Shown here: positions 28,050-32,635 of the stretch, piece by piece | How positions within the stretch are numbered: the stretch's first letter is position 1 | Layout: each line of letters opens with the position of its first letter | Source of the DNA: Crocinitomicaceae bacterium | Lineage (GTDB): Bacteria; Bacteroidota; Bacteroidia; Flavobacteriales_D; Crocinitomicaceae | NCBI GenBank assembly: GCA_020832365.1 | Contig: JAFIEX010000009.1 | Location: forward strand, 1-32,635 | DNA length: 32,635 nucleotides | Reading direction: 5' to 3' | Program-made: the position numbers and the translations under genes | The notes under the pieces: generated by a model | Seen by the model: only the letters and a program-made list of their open reading frames with translations | Databases searched by the model: none | What the model was told of the DNA's origin: nothing

Positions 28050-31000
28050 TTATTTGATTACTACAAATCGCTCCCCCCAAAGTTTATTTCCACTGCTATC
28101 TGAAACTTGGATTAAATAAATTGCTGGTGTTAAATTTACGATGGATAAGCTCATACTTGATGCATTGCTGCTCGGAGACGAATGGGTTTCTACAAGCTTT
28201 CCATCTATTGTAAAAATCTGAATTATTCGATCATCATTGCTCCTTTCCTGGGGAAAGGTCAATTGCAACCTATCACTTGCTGGATTAGGGAATAAGCTGT
28301 ATGCTTCTATTTCACATGAAGCAGAAATTGGACCATAAATGACTTCAGTCCCATCGAAATCTCGTTGAATTAATCGGTAGTAGGTGGTTGTTGAATTTGG
28401 ATATGTCCCTCTATCTTTCCATTGATATTCAATTTTCGTATTTGAAAACCCAGCCGCTTTTTCCACTGCTAATGATGTCCAATTTATAGCATCAATACTT
28501 ACTTGGAGCTCAAAGAAGTCCGAATTGGTTTCTGTCTCTGTAACCCAATTTACAACCTTAATATTTTCAAAACAAACAACATTAAAATCAGATAAAGTTA
28601 CGGGTAGCGGAGAGTTGTTTTCACTTCCATGTAGCCACAACTCAGAAAAAGAAGAAATTTGGTATTCAATATATTTGGCATTTGGGTCAAAACTGGTAAA
28701 CATATCGGTTACATCACCATGAGATATCTGAGGATGAATAGTTGTGTTTTCATTACCTCCAGTAGCCAAGCAGTTATTGTTTGGGTCATCATCCACATTC
28801 AATGGTCCATGGTATTTACTTAATAAAAGACTTTCAATATCAATGATATCATCATTTGGATTCAAATTGCTATTTGCATCACTAATTAGTGTGGATAGCT
28901 CCCCATTAACAGGATGATCATCTAATGGAAGACGAATAACAATTGGGGCTGTTGGTTGAAACTCAGGAGTTGCTACCCAGTGTCTCTGAAGTACATTTGT
29001 CATGAGGTTCATATCCAATGGTGCATGGCAAGCAAAAGCTTCTAATGGCGAACTATTCACAAAGGTTTGCACTTCTACCTCCCCAAGATTTTGTCCCTGA
29101 GAATTAATTGACAAAAGCAATCTTCCATCGGGGTTAAAGAAATGTACAAAATTATTATCATTAACTAGACAAGTGGCAATATCTAAATTTTCAGCAAGTT
29201 GGTTATTATTAGGAGGTAATGTTACTTGCCCACTTACGCAAGTACTTGTCGGACAACCATTTGTTGAGATTGCGCCAACGTAATAGGTTGTTGTGACCGA
29301 TGGGTTGACACTAATTGCTGGACCTGTTCCAATTAAAGTTCCTCCGCAGCCACCTGTAAACCAGCCCCATTCATGACCAGCAATAAGGCTACCTCCAGAA
29401 ACAGATAAATTAGCAGTGGCACCATTACATATACTTCCAATTCCGTTAATACCTGTTGGTGGAACACTTTGCTCAGTATCAACTGAAACTCGCCATTCAT
29501 TCACATCAGTTATACTAGTTATATTGATCGCCCGGAGTCTTAAAATATTATATGTAGTGGTATTTAACCCACTGATATCAATTGGAGAGATAGCATTCCC
29601 AGAAGAATTATCGGGTATTTCTGAGTTTGGAACTAAGGAGAAACTTGAACCGTTAAAATAAAGTATTTGGACTAAAACACCAGGCTCTAAATCAAAAATT
29701 ACCTCATTCCAACCATCAGCATTTAAAAAAGCATCATAATAAATAGAATTAGAAGTTAATGCATTCGTCACATCGTCTACACCAATATGAAAAAGAAAAT
29801 CAAAAGACATTGCAGTTAACGCCGAAGGAGAAAAACCTACCGGTTGACCGCTAGTAAAAGGGGAGCTACCAAGATAGCCTCCTCCTGATCCTCCAATCAT
29901 CGGAATAAACATGTTATTACAACTTAACATGATACCCAGATAATAAGTTCCTGCTGGCAGGAAAGGATTAGAAGTTGTGGGAAGACTGTTCCACCAATTT
30001 ACAGCTGTTTCTGTGTTAGTTTGAGCAACTAAATTTCCGCTTGCGTCGTATAATCCCATTCTAATATCACCACAAGGCGCACTTCCAAATCCACCGCTTC
30101 CTCCAGTCACATAAGCTGCTAAAAACTGTAACTCACCTGGTGTTGTAATTACTATTTGTTGTGTTACCAAGTACCCTCCCCAAGAATTATACCCATTGAA
30201 AGCGTGAGCGCCCTGATTTCCAAAAATATTTTGGGCTATTAAAAGCGGAGCTTGATTGCCAGAAAGCAATTGATCCTCCTCCCACTGATACCAGTCTACC
30301 TCGCAATCATTACTCAATGTAAAAGAATTGACCCCTGAGAAGTTAGACCAACTAGCTCCCCCATCGGCGGAATATCTTACACGAGCATAGTAAACTGTCA
30401 TCGGTGTTGGAGCAAAATTTGGTGATAAATCATTACATATGAATTCATCCTGCTGGTTATTTGTAAAAGTTCCGCTAAATGATTGAAAATATGAAGTACC
30501 TGTAAAGTTTGCATTTGTATTGATTTCAATTTCTACAAAATCAAATGGTCCGCCGCTATTTGGGGCTTCTATTAAAAATATTGGCTCCTCACCTTGAATA
30601 ATAATGTTATCAAAAAATACTTGGTTGGAACTAGACTGTTGTACAAAAACAGGAACAATGGGCAATGTATAAGTTATTCTTATTGCACCATCTGCACCTG
30701 CGCCCCCTACCTGTGTTCCAGAAGAAGATCGTCTAGCGCCAGAACCACCTCCGCCATAAGCTAACCCAGGCTGTCCCGGACCTTGGAATGATGTTCCTGA
30801 TCCGCCATTCCCACCAAAATCATTCCCACCCACTCCAGCTAAAGCGGCACCAGAAGTTGAGGATCCGCCATTTGTCCCGTCTTCAAAAGATCCTGCGCCA
30901 CCACCACCACCGCCACTCTGTGATCCAAACCCACCATTAGCACCCCTTCCACCACTAAACGTTACGTCTCCTTGGCTATCAATAGCTTGGCCACCGAGTC

Positions 31001-31385
31001 CGCCAGTAGCAACATTATTATTTACTCCATTCCCTCCTTTTGCCTCCACTAAACCAGACCCAAAAACAGTATGTCCACCATTTACTGAGGTGGTATTGGA
31101 TTCTCCACCTTTTCCAACAGTAAAATTCAAACTCTGACCAGAAGTAACAGCCAATACACTTCTTGCATAAGCACCGCCGCCACCGCCGCCGCCAAATCCA
31201 TTTGTAGTCCTTGTTCCTCCTGCCCCTCCTGCGCCCCAGCATTCAACAATAATTTCAGTAACACCTGGGGGCACTACAAAAACTCCTGGTCCGTGTTGAT
31301 CAAAGACGTCCACAGTCTGGGCTTCAAGACTTTGAGCAATAAATAGTAATACAACTAAATGATATAAACAGTTTTTAAGTGGCAT
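28050..31385 (-). CDS. large secreted protein with glycine-rich module and T9SS sorting domain
   Basis: A 1111-residue exported protein. It has a signal peptide (VVLLFIAQSLEAQ), then PPGVTEIIVECWGAGGAGG opening a glycine-rich domain with many GGxGG and GGGGGG runs (about 45-240). Beta-sandwich-type regions follow, including FNVVC and Ig-like segments with the pattern TTYYVGAIS...CPTSTC (about 690-725). The C-terminus (AYSLFPNPASDRLQLTFP, then GKLVETHSS, IYLIQVSD and GERFVVIK) is a type A T9SS sorting domain, so the protein is exported through the outer membrane and attached or released at the surface. An adhesin or surface-layer role is likely. It is 9 bp after the stop of the neighbouring T9SS gene, so the two form a unit. 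Confidence 0.88.
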   Translation of the reverse strand: MPLKNCLYHLVVLLFIAQSLEAQTVDVFDQHGPGVFVVPPGVTEIIVECWGAGGAGGTRTTNGFGGGGGGGAYARSVLAVTSGQSLNFTVGKGGESNTTSVNGGHTVFGSGLVEAKGGNGVNNNVATGGLGGQAIDSQGDVTFSGGRGANGGFGSQSGGGGGGAGSFEDGTNGGSSTSGAALAGVGGNDFGGNGGSGTSFQGPGQPGLAYGGGGSGARRSSSGTQVGGAGADGAIRITYTLPIVPVFVQQSSSNQVFFDNIIIQGEEPIFLIEAPNSGGPFDFVEIEINTNANFTGTSYFQSFSGTFTNNQQDEFICNDLSPNFAPTPMTVYYARVRYSADGGASWSNFSGVNSFTLSNDCEVDWYQWEEDQLLSGNQAPLLIAQNIFGNQGAHAFNGYNSWGGYLVTQQIVITTPGELQFLAAYVTGGSGGFGSAPCGDIRMGLYDASGNLVAQTNTETAVNWWNSLPTTSNPFLPAGTYYLGIMLSCNNMFIPMIGGSGGGYLGSSPFTSGQPVGFSPSALTAMSFDFLFHIGVDDVTNALTSNSIYYDAFLNADGWNEVIFDLEPGVLVQILYFNGSSFSLVPNSEIPDNSSGNAISPIDISGLNTTTYNILRLRAINITSITDVNEWRVSVDTEQSVPPTGINGIGSICNGATANLSVSGGSLIAGHEWGWFTGGCGGTLIGTGPAISVNPSVTTTYYVGAISTNGCPTSTCVSGQVTLPPNNNQLAENLDIATCLVNDNNFVHFFNPDGRLLLSINSQGQNLGEVEVQTFVNSSPLEAFACHAPLDMNLMTNVLQRHWVATPEFQPTAPIVIRLPLDDHPVNGELSTLISDANSNLNPNDDIIDIESLLLSKYHGPLNVDDDPNNNCLATGGNENTTIHPQISHGDVTDMFTSFDPNAKYIEYQISSFSELWLHGSENNSPLPVTLSDFNVVCFENIKVVNWVTETETNSDFFELQVSIDAINWTSLAVEKAAGFSNTKIEYQWKDRGTYPNSTTTYYRLIQRDFDGTEVIYGPISASCEIEAYSLFPNPASDRLQLTFPQERSNDDRIIQIFTIDGKLVETHSSPSSNASSMSLSIVNLTPAIYLIQVSDSSGNKLWGERFVVIK

Positions 31386-31394
31386 GGGTGATTG

Positions 31395-32633
31395 TTATTT
31401 CTTTAATATCTTAATAGCATGTAGCTTCTGGGTTTCTTGGTCTAAAAAAGTAAAAATGTACAATCCTGACTCTAAATCAGATAAATTCAATGTTTGCCCT
31501 ATTAAGTCTGATTTAGTTTTTACAATTTTCCCATTATAATCTAATACATTCAATAATGCTATTTCATCCGATTTGGCTATCAATAACTCAACCACTCCAT
31601 CAGTTGGATTCGGATAAACTACAACATCATTATTCAAATGCCATTCTGATGTGCTTAAACCAGTTACAGGAATACAATCAGAAGTAGCTTCGCAACCATC
31701 ATAATTAATGACAACAGCGTATTCACCATTAGCTGCTGGGCTAAATGTTTGGCTCGTTTCTCCAGCTATCGGGTTATTGTTAGCGCAATCAATCCATTGA
31801 TAGCTCGCATTGTTTTGTAGTGCTGTTAACACGCCATTTTGGAAAGTCACTTCGTTATTCACTTCCTTGATTGTAAGATTTAAGGTGATGGTGCTATCAC
31901 ATCCCGCTGCGTTAGTGATTACTTGCTCAAACTGACCTGTGTTTTGATATACCTGACCATTTAACTCAAAAGAGAAACAAGCTTCTTCTGTAATTTCCGA
32001 AAAAGTAGGAACACAAGCAGTTGTTGGTTCAATTTCAAATCGAACATCAGGTAAGCCATTCAATGCTGACATCGTTCTTGTGGAAGACCAAGGATTACTG
32101 TCATCGTTATACGATCTGATGCGATTCGCCGCTCCTGAGCTTGTATTGAACCACCTCGGAAATTGCGCTGAAGTCAATGGCGCTTGATCGCCTTTGATGA
32201 CTAATATCTCAAGGTTGTCTGTGTTGTTGTAAGCAAATGGTGTATCTAAATTCACAGACATCCAGCCAGTTGCAGCAGTATTGGGAAATGTTCCATCATA
32301 AACTAATTGATAACCTACAGTATTCGTTGTTCCAGTTGTTTTAGTGTTATCAGATGTGTGTTTCATGTAAATTGTAACCGCTAGAATTGGCTGAGTATTG
32401 CTTCCTGAAGCCTTGTTAAATGCAATACTTTTTATATCACCTTGCACATCGATTTCTGATTGCAAATAAATAAATTCGGAAGCATGGTAACGAAAGAACC
32501 GGCTTATTGGCTGACCTGCGAAAGCTTCTGCGTTACCAATTTCAACTTGAGTCGTCTGAGCATTCGTAATCGTAGCTGAAAAAAACAAAATTGAGATAAA
32601 ACTCAGCAATGCTAAATTGGTAATAGTTTTCAT
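31395..32633 (-). CDS. T9SS-sorted secreted protein
   Basis: A 412-residue protein starting at ATG 32633 near the window edge. It has a signal peptide (LALLSFISILFFSATITNAQ) and a beta-rich N-terminal domain (about 25-205; SRFFRYHASEFIYLQSEI, GYQLVYDGTFP, NLEILVIKG), which resembles domains found beside fibronectin/Ig repeats in Bacteroidota surface proteins. A Cys-containing region follows (CDSTITLNLTIKEV, YQWIDCANN, EYAVVINYDGCEATSDC), then a T9SS type A sorting domain (VVVYPNPTDGVVELLI, GLYIFTFLDQ). The DSTITLNLTI and YQWIDC patterns recur in many T9SS proteins of the phylum. Function is unknown, probably surface attachment. It precedes the glycine-rich gene in transcription order. Confidence 0.87.
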   Translation of the reverse strand: MKTITNLALLSFISILFFSATITNAQTTQVEIGNAEAFAGQPISRFFRYHASEFIYLQSEIDVQGDIKSIAFNKASGSNTQPILAVTIYMKHTSDNTKTTGTTNTVGYQLVYDGTFPNTAATGWMSVNLDTPFAYNNTDNLEILVIKGDQAPLTSAQFPRWFNTSSGAANRIRSYNDDSNPWSSTRTMSALNGLPDVRFEIEPTTACVPTFSEITEEACFSFELNGQVYQNTGQFEQVITNAAGCDSTITLNLTIKEVNNEVTFQNGVLTALQNNASYQWIDCANNNPIAGETSQTFSPAANGEYAVVINYDGCEATSDCIPVTGLSTSEWHLNNDVVVYPNPTDGVVELLIAKSDEIALLNVLDYNGKIVKTKSDLIGQTLNLSDLESGLYIFTFLDQETQKLHAIKILKK

Positions 32634-32635
32634 AC

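Overview
The window reads as the chromosome of a member of Bacteroidota, most likely Flavobacteriales. Supporting evidence: two proteins end in type IX secretion (T9SS) sorting domains, the bL28-bL33-DUF4295-ftsY gene order is present, one promoter fits the TTG-N19-TAnnTTTG consensus of the phylum exactly, the DNA is AT-rich, and genes mostly lack Shine-Dalgarno sequences.

About 1-20,080 is accessory DNA. A tyrosine recombinase (18542-19804) sits beside the 3' end of tRNA-Lys(TTT) (20083-20155), the usual layout of an integrated element whose far end lies left of the window. From right to left it holds the integrase, a 503-aa protein with a weak RteC-like C-terminus, a strongly folded 110-nt element with a small ORF, an iteron-like array, and a block of excisionase-type HTH protein, replication-initiator-like protein, DnaC/IstB-like ATPase and peptidoglycan amidase. 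Next come a DUF262-HNH gene bracketed by integron-type core sites (11192-12915) and a secreted non-specific nuclease flanked on both sides by AATTTGGAAAT repeat arrays.

The leftmost 9.5 kb is one leftward operon-like block: WYL regulator, type III restriction subunit (res), KilA-N protein, type III methyltransferase (mod), then five closely packed genes. These are two membrane-anchored coiled-coil proteins, a GIY-YIG-fold protein, a 60-aa protein and an SMC/RecN-like ATPase that runs off the edge. This five-gene tail on a type III restriction-modification locus is the best candidate for an undescribed (defence) system. The KilA-N gene between res and mod has a single-base frameshift near its 5' end and an in-frame insertion of two 24-bp repeats.

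From about 20,080 to the right end the window is mostly core chromosome: tRNA-Lys, a retropepsin-like protease, shikimate kinase, a hemerythrin-like protein, ribosomal proteins bL28 and bL33, DUF4295, FtsY, a double-FKBP lipoprotein, a lipocalin-like lipoprotein, the bifunctional NAD(P)HX repair enzyme, and two T9SS-secreted proteins on the minus strand. A 93-bp duplication separates tRNA-Lys from its promoter and leaves a copy of the first 12 nt of the tRNA.
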